Of a DNA stretch of 64,000 bases, positions 24,461 to 32,505 are shown in pieces; the stretch's first letter is position 1, and each line of letters starts with the position of its first letter. The stretch covers positions 1 to 64,000 of the forward strand of contig NZ_SNTZ01000005.1 in assembly GCF_004916895.1 (NCBI RefSeq), in the 5' to 3' direction. This stretch comes from Flagellimonas alvinocaridis. GTDB lineage: Bacteria; Bacteroidota; Bacteroidia; Flavobacteriales; Flavobacteriaceae. The notes beneath the pieces are model-generated. The model did no database searches and had not been told where the DNA came from. It saw only the letters and a program-made list of their open reading frames with translations. A program made the position numbers and the translations under genes.

Positions 24461-24760
24461 ATGGAAGTACAAATTCAATATTTAAAAATGAAGACCAGCG
24501 AATCATTGAATCAAATTTTAATGAAAAAGTTGGACGGGTTGGAGCATAAGTACAATTGGTTGATCAAAGCCAATGTGCTCTTTAAAATGGAGAACGATAA
24601 AGCTGGAGAGGGGAAAATATGCGAAATAGAACTGAGTGCTCCCGGACCTAGACTTTTTGCCAAGTCCAGAACGGACGATTTTGAAAAATCCTTGGCAGAA
24701 ACCATTGAGGAATTGCAGAGACAGCTGGAAAAAAGACAGGGTAAGTTTGTATCCCATTAA
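24461..24760 (+). CDS. Short ribosome hibernation factor (HPF/RaiA family)
   Basis: This 99-residue protein of the sigma-54 modulation/HPF family begins MEVQIQYLKMKTSESLNQIL. It has the beta-alpha-beta-beta-beta-alpha pattern of the ribosome-binding domain, including the basic KMKTS and ELSAPGPRLFAKSRTDDFEKSLAETI. Short-type HPF binds idle ribosomes and inhibits translation. The long-form C-terminal dimerisation domain is absent. An Fnr-type promoter upstream suggests that hibernation is induced when oxygen falls. Confidence 0.8.
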   Translation: MEVQIQYLKMKTSESLNQILMKKLDGLEHKYNWLIKANVLFKMENDKAGEGKICEIELSAPGPRLFAKSRTDDFEKSLAETIEELQRQLEKRQGKFVSH

Positions 24761-24803
24761 ATAGAATCAGATCTTTGTTGGGCATGGGCCTAAATCAACT
24801 CCA

Positions 24804-25433
24804 ATGAAATTAAAACTGATAGTTCTTGGTATTTTAGTTTTGTCCAGTTGCTCCACGGCAAAGTTGGTGAGCACTTGGAAGAATCCTGACATTGTTCTTT
24901 TTGATGCGTACAAGGTATTGGTGGTGGGTATGGCCAAGGATGAAGCCGTACAAATGGATTTTGAGAGCAAACTGGTCAAGAAGTTAGAGGAAAAAGGAGT
25001 GGAAGCCATGCGCAGTATAGATCTTTTTGATGTGGATTTTACATCATCGCAAAAGTCGGAAGAAGAACTGTCGGAAGTTGAACAACAATTGTTGGATAAA
25101 GATTTCGATGCTATTTTGTTTACCAAGATTGTTGGGGCGGATAGCAAGCGAACCCTCAAGGAAAGAATAAACAATATTGATAGGATGTTCATGCGTTTCA
25201 ACGCAGATTACTTGGAGCATCAAGACATTTATTACGACCCCGAATATTACGATTCATTCAATATTTACCATCTGGAAACCTCTCTGTACTGTATATGCGT
25301 TGGTAAAGAACGGGAGCTGATATGGAGAGGCAATATAGATATGACGGAGTCTCCTAACGTAGATAAGGCTGTAGATACCTACATTAAACTGATCACGGGC
25401 GAAATGGAAAAGCAGGATATCATTTTTTATTAA
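24804..25433 (+). CDS. Lipoprotein of unknown function (209 aa)
   Basis: The N-terminus MKLKLIVLGILVLSSCSTAK is a lipoprotein signal with lipobox LSSC (cysteine about 16). The mature part begins with KLVSTWKNPD, a pattern seen in DUF4136-like Bacteroidota lipoproteins. It has a mixed alpha/beta region with VLVVGMAKDEAVQMDFESKL. Membrane anchoring is clear and function is not. It lies 43 nt after hpf on the same strand, so it may share the Fnr-type promoter. The last 4 bases overlap the convergent small gene. Confidence 0.7.
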   Translation: MKLKLIVLGILVLSSCSTAKLVSTWKNPDIVLFDAYKVLVVGMAKDEAVQMDFESKLVKKLEEKGVEAMRSIDLFDVDFTSSQKSEEELSEVEQQLLDKDFDAILFTKIVGADSKRTLKERINNIDRMFMRFNADYLEHQDIYYDPEYYDSFNIYHLETSLYCICVGKERELIWRGNIDMTESPNVDKAVDTYIKLITGEMEKQDIIFY

Positions 25434-25576
25434 CCCATGCCTAAGGCGTCCAGTACGCCAAGAACATCCAATAAAATACAAACAGGGATCGCAATCAAAA
25501 TAATTACCAAGACAAAGACCATGAATCGCAAGAAAGCGACCATGAGCTTGTTGCCAAAAGAGATTTCATCAGTCAT
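25430..25576 (-). CDS. Small membrane protein (48 aa)
   Basis: The frame reads MTDEISFGNKLMVAFLRFMV and continues FVLVIILIAIPVCILLDVLG. It has a charged N-terminus and one long hydrophobic span (about residues 17-40). ATG lies at 25576-25574 and TAA at 25432-25430, overlapping the convergent lipoprotein gene by 4 bases. GGAG lies 14 nt before the start. I do not recognise a family. The compact convergent overlap and membrane composition support a real gene. Confidence 0.5.
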   Translation of the reverse strand: MTDEISFGNKLMVAFLRFMVFVLVIILIAIPVCILLDVLGVLDALGMG

Positions 25577-25680
25577 AATAGTGTAATTTACTCCAATGTA
25601 AGGAATTAATCACGTATTTGCCACCCTAAATTGATCCATATTCGATTAACGGACAGGTTTTCCTCATGTGCCGTACCCTA

Positions 25681-27072
25681 TCAATGTTCGTCACCCTTTT
25701 TTCTGCTGAGCAATTTACCAAGTTCCTCCAAACTAACACCTTTGGTCTCGGGCATCATAAAAACGACCCAGAACAACTGCAGTAACATCATAAAAGCGAA
25801 GAAGATAAAAATGGGCCAAGGATTATCCTTGAAAATTCCAATTTCTGCATCCAGAAACGTTGGGGTCAATAGGGTGATGAGCGCGGCAAACACCCAATGT
25901 GTTCCAGTTCCCCATGATTGACCGTAGGACCGTACTTTGTTAGGGAATATTTCTGAAATGAAAACCCATATCACAGCTCCCTGACCTATGGCATGTGATG
26001 CAATGAAAATGAGAATAAAAATGAGCAACAATACGGAACCTGCATTGGAATAAAAGCACCACGCTACCATGGATAGACTTATGATATACCCAAAAGAACC
26101 AATGTACATTAATTGTTTGCGGCCCAATTTGTCTATCAAAGAAATCCCAACAAACGTGAAAATAAGATTAATGATGCCTATGGAGATGGAGCTGAAAAGT
26201 GATTCGCCGGAAGCCAGACCTGCCCGCTCCAGTATTTCAGGGGCGTAGTACAATACAAAATTTATTCCCGAAAGTTGGTTGAAGGCCGCAATCAGAAAGG
26301 CTAAAATAAGGGGTCTGTTGTATTTGCCGGAGAAGAGCTTGTCCTTTTGCTTGTGAGCCGTTTCCTGAAGGGCCAGTTTTATTTCTGATAACTGCACAAC
26401 TGCCTGATCTTGTCCTATCCCCAATAAGGTCAAGGAACGGATAACAATGGTTTCTTCATGGTTTTTGAGCAAAAGCCATCTGGGGCTATGTGGAATCTTC
26501 AGGACCATAAGGGTATAAATGAGTGCAGGCAATGCCTCAATGCCCAGCATCCAGCGCCATGCTACACCCTCGTTAAATATGGCCCCGATCAGAAAATTGG
26601 ATACAAAGGCAACCAAGATGCCAAAGACAATATTAAACTGGTACAGAGCAGTAAGCCTGCCACGATTTTCCGCCGTTGAGATTTCGGAGATATAAACCGG
26701 TGCCGCCACAGATGAGATTCCAACCCCGACCCCACCAATAAATCGGAAGAATGAAAAACTGTACGCTTCCGGTGCCAATGCCGAACCCAAGGCAGAAATA
26801 AAGTAAAGCGCTCCTACCCAGAGCAAGGTTTTTTTTCGGCCCAGTCTATCGCAGGGGATACCTCCCAAAAGAGAGCCCATTACCGTACCCCAAAGCGCCA
26901 TGGACATAATAAATATGCCATGAAAGGTGAAAATTGAATCTCCCAAAAACCAATTGGTGCCCCAAAGATCTTTAATGGGTTGGTTAGCCCCGGAAATGAC
27001 CACAGTGTCAAATCCAAATAGAAAACCCGCCAAAGCGGCGGTCAAAGAAATCCTGAAAATACGCTTATCCAT
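25681..27072 (-). CDS. MFS sugar porter (sugar:H+ symporter type)
   Basis: This 12-helix inner-membrane transporter of the major facilitator sugar porter family has 463 residues. It shows the family signatures GFLFGFDTVVISG in helix 1, DRLGRKKTL and DKLGRKQLM in the loops after helices 2 and 8, PHSPRWLL at the end of the first half, NQLSGINFVLYYAPEI in helix 7 and PETKGVSLEEL at the C-terminus. The sugar (xylose, glucose, arabinose or other) cannot be told from sequence. It stands alone, upstream of waaA on the same strand. Confidence 0.9.
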   Translation of the reverse strand: MDKRIFRISLTAALAGFLFGFDTVVISGANQPIKDLWGTNWFLGDSIFTFHGIFIMSMALWGTVMGSLLGGIPCDRLGRKKTLLWVGALYFISALGSALAPEAYSFSFFRFIGGVGVGISSVAAPVYISEISTAENRGRLTALYQFNIVFGILVAFVSNFLIGAIFNEGVAWRWMLGIEALPALIYTLMVLKIPHSPRWLLLKNHEETIVIRSLTLLGIGQDQAVVQLSEIKLALQETAHKQKDKLFSGKYNRPLILAFLIAAFNQLSGINFVLYYAPEILERAGLASGESLFSSISIGIINLIFTFVGISLIDKLGRKQLMYIGSFGYIISLSMVAWCFYSNAGSVLLLIFILIFIASHAIGQGAVIWVFISEIFPNKVRSYGQSWGTGTHWVFAALITLLTPTFLDAEIGIFKDNPWPIFIFFAFMMLLQLFWVVFMMPETKGVSLEELGKLLSRKKGDEH

Positions 27073-27106
27073 GGAGGTCAGTTTTGTTAAAACTAACCAA
27101 AATATT

Positions 27107-28351
27107 TTAAAGTAAATGGGCTATATGCTGCATAATCAAAGGAGTGGCCCCAACGTTTTGTAAAATGTATGTAGCGTTGATTTTTCCTGTTTTTTCCAAA
27201 AAATCAGCATCGGTTATCAGTTGATCCAATGCAAGGGCAAATTCTTTTGAAGTGGAAATAGGAATGATTCCCTTAAGTTCCACCAAATCTTCAGCCTCTT
27301 TGAAGCCTTTGAAATGGGGGCCAATCAATACGGGTATGCCATACACTGCGGGTTCCAAGGTATTGTGCAGTCCTGTGGCAAACCCTCCACCTACATAGGC
27401 CACATTTGCATAACTATAAATTTGGGTGAGAAGGCCAATGGTGTCAATAATCAAAACGTCATAATCTGATAGGGGATGGTTGCCCATGTTGGAATAGCAG
27501 ATGGTTTTTTTTGAAATGGAGCCCATCAGTCGTTCAATATGTTCGGGTTTAATTTTGTGCGGGGCAAGTACAAATTTCAAATCATGATCGGAAGAATTGA
27601 TATAGTCCACCAGTATCTTCTCATCTTCAGGCCAAGTGCTGCCGGCCACAAAGCAGGGTTGGGTTCCTTTAAATTGTTCCATAAAATCGAGACGGTTGTC
27701 CCGTTTCAAAATTTCATGAACCCTATCAAATCGGGTATCCCCACTTAGGGTACTATTGGTAAAACCAATGGAAGCCAACAAGGTTTTTGAGGTCTCGTTC
27801 TGAATAAAGAAGTGGGAAAAACTTTTTAGACTGTTTCGCATAAATCCACCAAACGGCTTAAAAAAGATTTGACGATTTGAGAAAATGGCCGATACCAATA
27901 TGGTTGGTACATTTCTTTTTTTGAGTTGATGCAGGTAGTTGGGCCAAATTTCATATTTAACGAAAATGGCCAGTGAGGGATTCACCAAATCCAGAAACCG
28001 GGATGCATTGGAATGGGTGTCCATGGGAAGATATACCACCACATCAGCAGCTGAGGTGTTCTTTTTTACTTCATAGCCCGATGGGGAAAAAAAGGAAAGT
28101 AACAATTTATGGTCGGGGTACTGCAGGCGCAATTGTTCCAAAAGGGGGAGCCCTTGTTCAAACTCTCCCAGTGATGCTACATGCATCCAAATAGATTTGG
28201 TGCCTCTTGGGATGGCGGTCTGCACTAATTCGAAGGTTTTTTTTCGCCCCATGACAAAGAGCTTCATTTTGGGCTGAAATAGCGCAATGACCTTCAAGAT
28301 ATGCCATGAAAGATGCATTAGAATGTTGTAAACAAGGCGTAGGACCATCAT
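27107..28351 (-). CDS. waaA: 3-deoxy-D-manno-octulosonic acid transferase (WaaA/KdtA)
   Basis: WaaA adds Kdo to lipid A at the inner membrane during lipopolysaccharide synthesis. The 414-residue protein has a membrane anchor near the N-terminus (LMHLSWHILKVIALF), the acceptor-side domain with IWMHVASLGEFEQGLPL (catalytic Glu) and the GT-B donor domain with VAGSTWPEDE and VGGGFATGLHNTLEPAVYG. Two adjacent ATG codons (28351 and 28348) are possible starts. Divergent from the DegT-type aminotransferase gene. Confidence 0.9.
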   Translation of the reverse strand: MMVLRLVYNILMHLSWHILKVIALFQPKMKLFVMGRKKTFELVQTAIPRGTKSIWMHVASLGEFEQGLPLLEQLRLQYPDHKLLLSFFSPSGYEVKKNTSAADVVVYLPMDTHSNASRFLDLVNPSLAIFVKYEIWPNYLHQLKKRNVPTILVSAIFSNRQIFFKPFGGFMRNSLKSFSHFFIQNETSKTLLASIGFTNSTLSGDTRFDRVHEILKRDNRLDFMEQFKGTQPCFVAGSTWPEDEKILVDYINSSDHDLKFVLAPHKIKPEHIERLMGSISKKTICYSNMGNHPLSDYDVLIIDTIGLLTQIYSYANVAYVGGGFATGLHNTLEPAVYGIPVLIGPHFKGFKEAEDLVELKGIIPISTSKEFALALDQLITDADFLEKTGKINATYILQNVGATPLIMQHIAHLL

Positions 28352-28430
28352 ATTCCGCTAAAATACATTCTTTCGGGAATAGGACATTATGGGATCTTTA
28401 TTTCTTAATTTTGAGCCATAACTTATCAGC

Positions 28431-29585
28431 ATGAAAAAAATACAGATGGTAGACCTCAAAGGCCAGTATGAAGGCATTAAAAATGAGGTAAACGATTCCA
28501 TAGCCGAAATCTTGGATTCCTCGGCATTTATCAATGGCCCGCACGTACATGCCTTTCAGAAGGAGTTGGAGGAATATTTGGATGTAAAACACGTAATACC
28601 CTGTGCCAACGGTACAGATGCCCTGCAGATTTGCATGATGGGGCTGGGATTGCAACCCGGTGATGAGGTAATTACGGCCGATTTTACCTTTGCGGCCACG
28701 GTGGAGGTTATTGCGCTTTTGAACCTGACCCCTGTTTTGGTGGATGTGGAGCCAGATACCTTTAACATTGATATAAAGGCAGTTGAAAAAGCCATTACGC
28801 CAAAGACCAAGGCCATTGTTCCGGTTCATTTATTTGGGCAATGTGCCAATATGGATGCCCTCATGGACTTGGCCAAGAAGCATGATTTGTATGTGATTGA
28901 GGATAATGCCCAAGCCATTGGGGCCACATATACTTCCGCCAATGGTAAAAAACAGAAAGCCGGAACCATAGGCCATGTTGCGTCAACCTCTTTTTTTCCT
29001 TCAAAAAATTTAGGATGCTATGGGGATGGTGGTGCCATATTCACCAATGATGATGATTTGGCCCATATAATAAGAGGGATGGTCAACCATGGCATGTATG
29101 AACGGTATTATCATGATGTGGTTGGTGTCAATTCACGATTGGATTCCATTCAGGCGGCGGTGCTGCGCGCCAAACTTCCAAAGTTGGATATGTACAATCA
29201 AAAAAGATGGGAGGCTGCCTCTAAATACTCCAAGGCTTTTGAAGGGCAGGAGCACATAGTTGTCCCTAGGATCGTATGTGCTTGTGGCGAGAGCCAAAAT
29301 AGTTGTGACTGTCATGTTTTCCATCAGTATACGTTACGAATCTTGAATGGCAAAAGAGATGGCTTGGTGCAATATTTAAATAGTAATTCCGTTCCATGTG
29401 GAGTGTATTATCCAGTTCCCTTGCACAAGCAAAAAGCTTATGCGGATGCACGATATAATGAAGCTGATTTTCCAGTAACCAATCGGTTGGTGGAGGAAGT
29501 GATATCACTTCCCATGCACACTGAATTGGATGATGAGCAGATTCAGTTTATAACCAGTTTGGTTATTGATTTCGTAAACCAATAA
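28431..29585 (+). CDS. DegT/DnrJ/EryC1-family sugar aminotransferase
   Basis: This PLP-dependent enzyme transfers an amino group to a keto-sugar nucleotide for surface polysaccharides. In 384 residues the visible signatures are CANGTDALQI (cofactor phosphate), VHLFGQCANMD, VIEDNAQAIGA and the PLP lysine in SFFPSKNLGCYGDGG. There is an unusual Cys-rich insertion, CACGESQNSCDC, at about 283-294. galE follows 2 nt after the stop codon, so they form one operon in cell-envelope sugar synthesis. TAATTTTG at 28406-28413 is a candidate -7 element. Confidence 0.88.
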   Translation: MKKIQMVDLKGQYEGIKNEVNDSIAEILDSSAFINGPHVHAFQKELEEYLDVKHVIPCANGTDALQICMMGLGLQPGDEVITADFTFAATVEVIALLNLTPVLVDVEPDTFNIDIKAVEKAITPKTKAIVPVHLFGQCANMDALMDLAKKHDLYVIEDNAQAIGATYTSANGKKQKAGTIGHVASTSFFPSKNLGCYGDGGAIFTNDDDLAHIIRGMVNHGMYERYYHDVVGVNSRLDSIQAAVLRAKLPKLDMYNQKRWEAASKYSKAFEGQEHIVVPRIVCACGESQNSCDCHVFHQYTLRILNGKRDGLVQYLNSNSVPCGVYYPVPLHKQKAYADARYNEADFPVTNRLVEEVISLPMHTELDDEQIQFITSLVIDFVNQ

Positions 29586-29587
29586 AC

Positions 29588-30604
29588 ATGAAAATACTTG
29601 TAACAGGAGGATTGGGGTACATAGGTTCCCATACTGTTGTTGAATTACAGAACGAAGGCTTTGAAGTGGTTGCCATTGACAATCTCTCCAACTCATCCAA
29701 GGATGTTTTGGAAGGTATAGAGGCCATCACAGGAAAGAAACCCATTTTTGAAGAGTTGGATTTAAGGGAAAAAACCAAAGTCCAAGATTTTTTTGCAAGA
29801 CATGGTGATGTTGCTGGGGTAATCCATTTCGCAGCATCCAAAGCTGTGGGCGAGAGTATGGAAAACCCCTTGCTCTACTACGAAAACAACCTTGGGGTTC
29901 TGGTGTACATTTTGCAGGAATTGATTAAAAAGAACAATTCCAATTTTATTTTCAGTTCTTCCTGTACGGTATATGGTGAAGCTGATGAAATGCCCATTAC
30001 GGAAGATGCACCGGTTAAATCTGCCGAATCTCCCTACGGAAATACAAAACAGGTTGGAGAGGAGATCATTTATGATACATGTCGGGTAAACGCCAACCTA
30101 AATGCCATTGCACTTCGTTATTTTAATCCCATTGGCGCACATCCAACGGCACATATTGGGGAACTTCCCATTGGGGTGCCGCAAAACTTGGTGCCTTACA
30201 TTACACAAACAGGGGTTGGACTTCGAGAGCAGCTTTCTGTGTTTGGTAATGACTACCCTACGGAAGATGGTACCTGTATAAGGGATTACATTCATGTAGT
30301 CGATTTGGCAAAAGCCCATGTTGTTGCCTTAAAGCGCTTGATTAATGGGAATAACCAAGAGAACTACGAGGTCTTCAATCTGGGGACAGGAAAAGGAAGC
30401 TCGGTATTGGAAGTGATTCAAAGTTTTGAACGCGTGTCAGGAAAAGAACTCAATTATAAGATCGTAGATAGAAGGGCGGGGGATATTATGCAAGCTTATG
30501 CAAATACCCAAAAGGCCAATGAAGTGTTGGGTTGGAAAGCCAAATCTTCTTTGGATGAGGCCCTGAAATCTGCATGGGATTGGGAACTTAAAGTAAGAAG
30601 ATAG
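29588..30604 (+). CDS. galE: UDP-glucose 4-epimerase
   Basis: This is a short-chain dehydrogenase-type epimerase of 338 residues. It has the NAD loop TGGLGYIGSHT at the N-terminus, HFAASKAVGES, the catalytic SSCTVYG serine-tyrosine region and the YxxxK dyad in SPYGNTKQ. GDYPTEDGTCIRDYIHV and LGTGKGSSVLEV are typical GalE sequences. It interconverts UDP-glucose and UDP-galactose. It is in an operon with the upstream aminotransferase and is followed by a terminator. Confidence 0.93.
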   Translation: MKILVTGGLGYIGSHTVVELQNEGFEVVAIDNLSNSSKDVLEGIEAITGKKPIFEELDLREKTKVQDFFARHGDVAGVIHFAASKAVGESMENPLLYYENNLGVLVYILQELIKKNNSNFIFSSSCTVYGEADEMPITEDAPVKSAESPYGNTKQVGEEIIYDTCRVNANLNAIALRYFNPIGAHPTAHIGELPIGVPQNLVPYITQTGVGLREQLSVFGNDYPTEDGTCIRDYIHVVDLAKAHVVALKRLINGNNQENYEVFNLGTGKGSSVLEVIQSFERVSGKELNYKIVDRRAGDIMQAYANTQKANEVLGWKAKSSLDEALKSAWDWELKVRR

Positions 30605-30630
30605 AGTTTTTATGATTCATTGGAATAGTG

Positions 30631-30657
30631 AAGCCTGCCCATTGGACAGGCTTTTTT
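30631..30657 (+). terminator. Rho-independent terminator after galE
   Basis: AAGCCTG (30631-30637) and CAGGCTT (30647-30653) form the stem, and the 3' arm runs into TTTTTT. It lies 27 nt after the galE stop codon. Confidence 0.85.
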
Positions 30658-30710
30658 ATTCAAGAGTACTGGGGTTCTGATTTTAGGTTATCACGGAATG
30701 GATACTTACA

Positions 30711-30731
30711 TTAGTCAAACTAATTGACTAA
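30711..30731. promoter_or_regulatory. Perfect inverted repeat before the amidohydrolase gene
   Basis: TTAGTCAA (30711-30718) and TTGACTAA (30724-30731) are exact inverted copies around ACTAA. The repeat ends 10 nt before the ATG at 30742. It could be an operator or a 5' leader hairpin that covers the start region. No copy was noticed elsewhere in the window. Confidence 0.5.
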
Positions 30732-30741
30732 ACCTTTTAAA

Positions 30742-32019
30742 ATGAAAAAACTCATCTTTCTTTCCGTATTGCTTTTTAGTACCCTGGCATTGGCTCAAGA
30801 AACCTATCTCCATTGTGGGCGTTTATTGGATGTGAAATCAGGTAAAATGCTCGCCGAGAAAACCATAATTGTTTCGGGAAATAGTATTAAATCCATTGAG
30901 AATGGGTATAAAACTGGCGGTTCGGAAGATACGGTGGTAGATTTGAAGAACAAGACCGTAATGCCCGGATTCATAGATATGCACGTGCATATTGAAGGTC
31001 AGTCCAGTCCAAATACCTACATCCAAAGGTTTACTTTAAATGATGCTGATGTAGCATTTCAATCAACGATATATGCCAAAAACACGTTAATGGCAGGCTT
31101 TACCACCGTTCGCGATTTAGGTGGGAGCGGGGTCAACATCGCACTTCGAAATGCCATAAACAAAGGGGTTGTTATGGGACCAAGGATTTTTACGGCAGGT
31201 AAGGCCATTGGTACAACAGGAGGCCATGCGGATCCAACCAATGGGATGAAGAAAGATTTAATGGGAGACCCCGGTCCCAAGGAAGGGGTGGTTAATTCTC
31301 CTGAAGATGGAAAAAAAGCGGTTAGACAACGTTATAAAGATGGGGCGGATGTTATTAAAATCACCGCTACGGGAGGAGTGCTCAGTGTGGCCAAGAGTGG
31401 GCAGAACCCGCAATTCACCATTGAAGAAATAAAGGCGATTACAGAAACCGCAAAAGACTACAACATGCTCACTGCGGCCCATGCCCATGGTGATGAAGGA
31501 ATGCAAAGGGCCATTTTGGGTGGTATCAAAACCATTGAGCATGGAACACTAATGAGTGAGGAAACCATGGATCTCATGGTAAAGCACAATACCTATTTGG
31601 TGCCTACGATCACTGCAGGCAAGGAAGTTACTGAAAATGCCAAAAAGCCAGGATACTTTCCAGATGTGGTGGCCAAGAAGGCCAGTGAAATAGGTCCAAA
31701 AATTCAAGCTACCTTCCAGAAAGCCTATAAAAAAGGGGTCCCAATTGCTTTTGGAACCGATGCCGCTGTTTTTCCACATGGTGAAAACGCACGCGAATTT
31801 GTATACATGGTAGAGGCGGGGATGCCTGTAGTGGAAGCCATAAAATCAGCTACCATTACCAATGCCCAACTTTTGGGGATGGGAGATAGTCTTGGACAGC
31901 TCAAGGAAGGGTTTTTGGCAGACATTGTCGCTGTGAACGAAAATCCAGAGAGCGATGTGAATACCTTAAGGAATGTAGTTTTTGTGATGAAAGAAGGTGA
32001 AATAGTCAAGTCCGAGTAA
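30742..32019 (+). CDS. Secreted amidohydrolase (imidazolonepropionase/prolidase-like)
   Basis: This is a metal-dependent hydrolase of the amidohydrolase superfamily with a signal peptide (MKKLIFLSVLLFSTLALAQ), so it acts outside the inner membrane. Metal ligands are visible in DMHVHIEG, a lysine in VIKITATGGV, AAHAHGDE, IEHGT and FGTDAAV. The family includes Xaa-Pro dipeptidases and other amide hydrolases, and the substrate is unclear. ATG 30742 is preferred over a TTG six codons upstream, because it starts the signal peptide cleanly. It forms a single-gene unit behind a terminator. Confidence 0.85.
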   Translation: MKKLIFLSVLLFSTLALAQETYLHCGRLLDVKSGKMLAEKTIIVSGNSIKSIENGYKTGGSEDTVVDLKNKTVMPGFIDMHVHIEGQSSPNTYIQRFTLNDADVAFQSTIYAKNTLMAGFTTVRDLGGSGVNIALRNAINKGVVMGPRIFTAGKAIGTTGGHADPTNGMKKDLMGDPGPKEGVVNSPEDGKKAVRQRYKDGADVIKITATGGVLSVAKSGQNPQFTIEEIKAITETAKDYNMLTAAHAHGDEGMQRAILGGIKTIEHGTLMSEETMDLMVKHNTYLVPTITAGKEVTENAKKPGYFPDVVAKKASEIGPKIQATFQKAYKKGVPIAFGTDAAVFPHGENAREFVYMVEAGMPVVEAIKSATITNAQLLGMGDSLGQLKEGFLADIVAVNENPESDVNTLRNVVFVMKEGEIVKSE

Positions 32020-32051
32020 ATCTTTTTTACCGGATAGGACGTACATACCAT

Positions 32052-32408
32052 ATGCTGTCCAACTTTAACAACAGTCTGGAACTTTTGGAAATGGCCCAAA
32101 AGGAGCAATTGTACCAGAATCTATTGCTCCAACTGGAAAAGGACTTTGGTTTGGCCAATGTGCCATTCATTCTTCATGAGGGTATCACACCAACCGAACT
32201 CAAAAGTCTTCTCCATGAAAAAATCTATGTGCTCATTGTTGAAAAGTTCCCCCAATACCTAAATCTGCTTTATGTGGTGGATATTCCGGAAGAAGAGATT
32301 GGAAATTTACCTTTTTCCGATGTAGTGGACCTATCGGCACAAGTGGCATTTCTGGTCTTGAAAAGAGAATGGCAGAAAGTTTGGTACAAACACAAATATC
32401 ACACCTAA
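32052..32408 (+). CDS. Conserved hypothetical protein (118 aa) upstream of sucA
   Basis: This soluble, acidic, mostly helical protein begins MLSNFNNSLELLEMAQKEQL and contains LHEKIYVLIVEKFPQYLNLLYVVDIPEEEI. It has no signal peptide or membrane segment and no motif I can assign. It lies between the amidohydrolase and sucA on the same strand. The clean coding pattern and defined gaps support a real gene. Function is unknown. Confidence 0.65.
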   Translation: MLSNFNNSLELLEMAQKEQLYQNLLLQLEKDFGLANVPFILHEGITPTELKSLLHEKIYVLIVEKFPQYLNLLYVVDIPEEEIGNLPFSDVVDLSAQVAFLVLKREWQKVWYKHKYHT

Positions 32409-32432
32409 AAGTTTTTTTTGATTAAATGCAAC

Positions 32433-32467
32433 TTTGTAGGCCAACTGTTGTATTTGTTGTATTTTTG
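32433..32467 (+). promoter_or_regulatory. Bacteroidota-type promoter of sucAB
   Basis: TTTG (32433-32436) and TATTTTTG (32460-32467) match the -33 TTG and -7 TAnnTTTG consensus with 23 nt between them. The ATG of sucA follows 38 nt later. Confidence 0.55.
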
Positions 32468-32505
32468 ATAAAATTTTTAGATAGGTTTTTAGCTATTAGC
32501 TGTCC

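Noticed and set aside
30098..30319. Antisense open frame inside galE, and similar long antisense frames in the ATPase, sucA and asnS genes
   Set aside because: They are shadows caused by codon bias of the strongly supported sense genes and show no family signatures.
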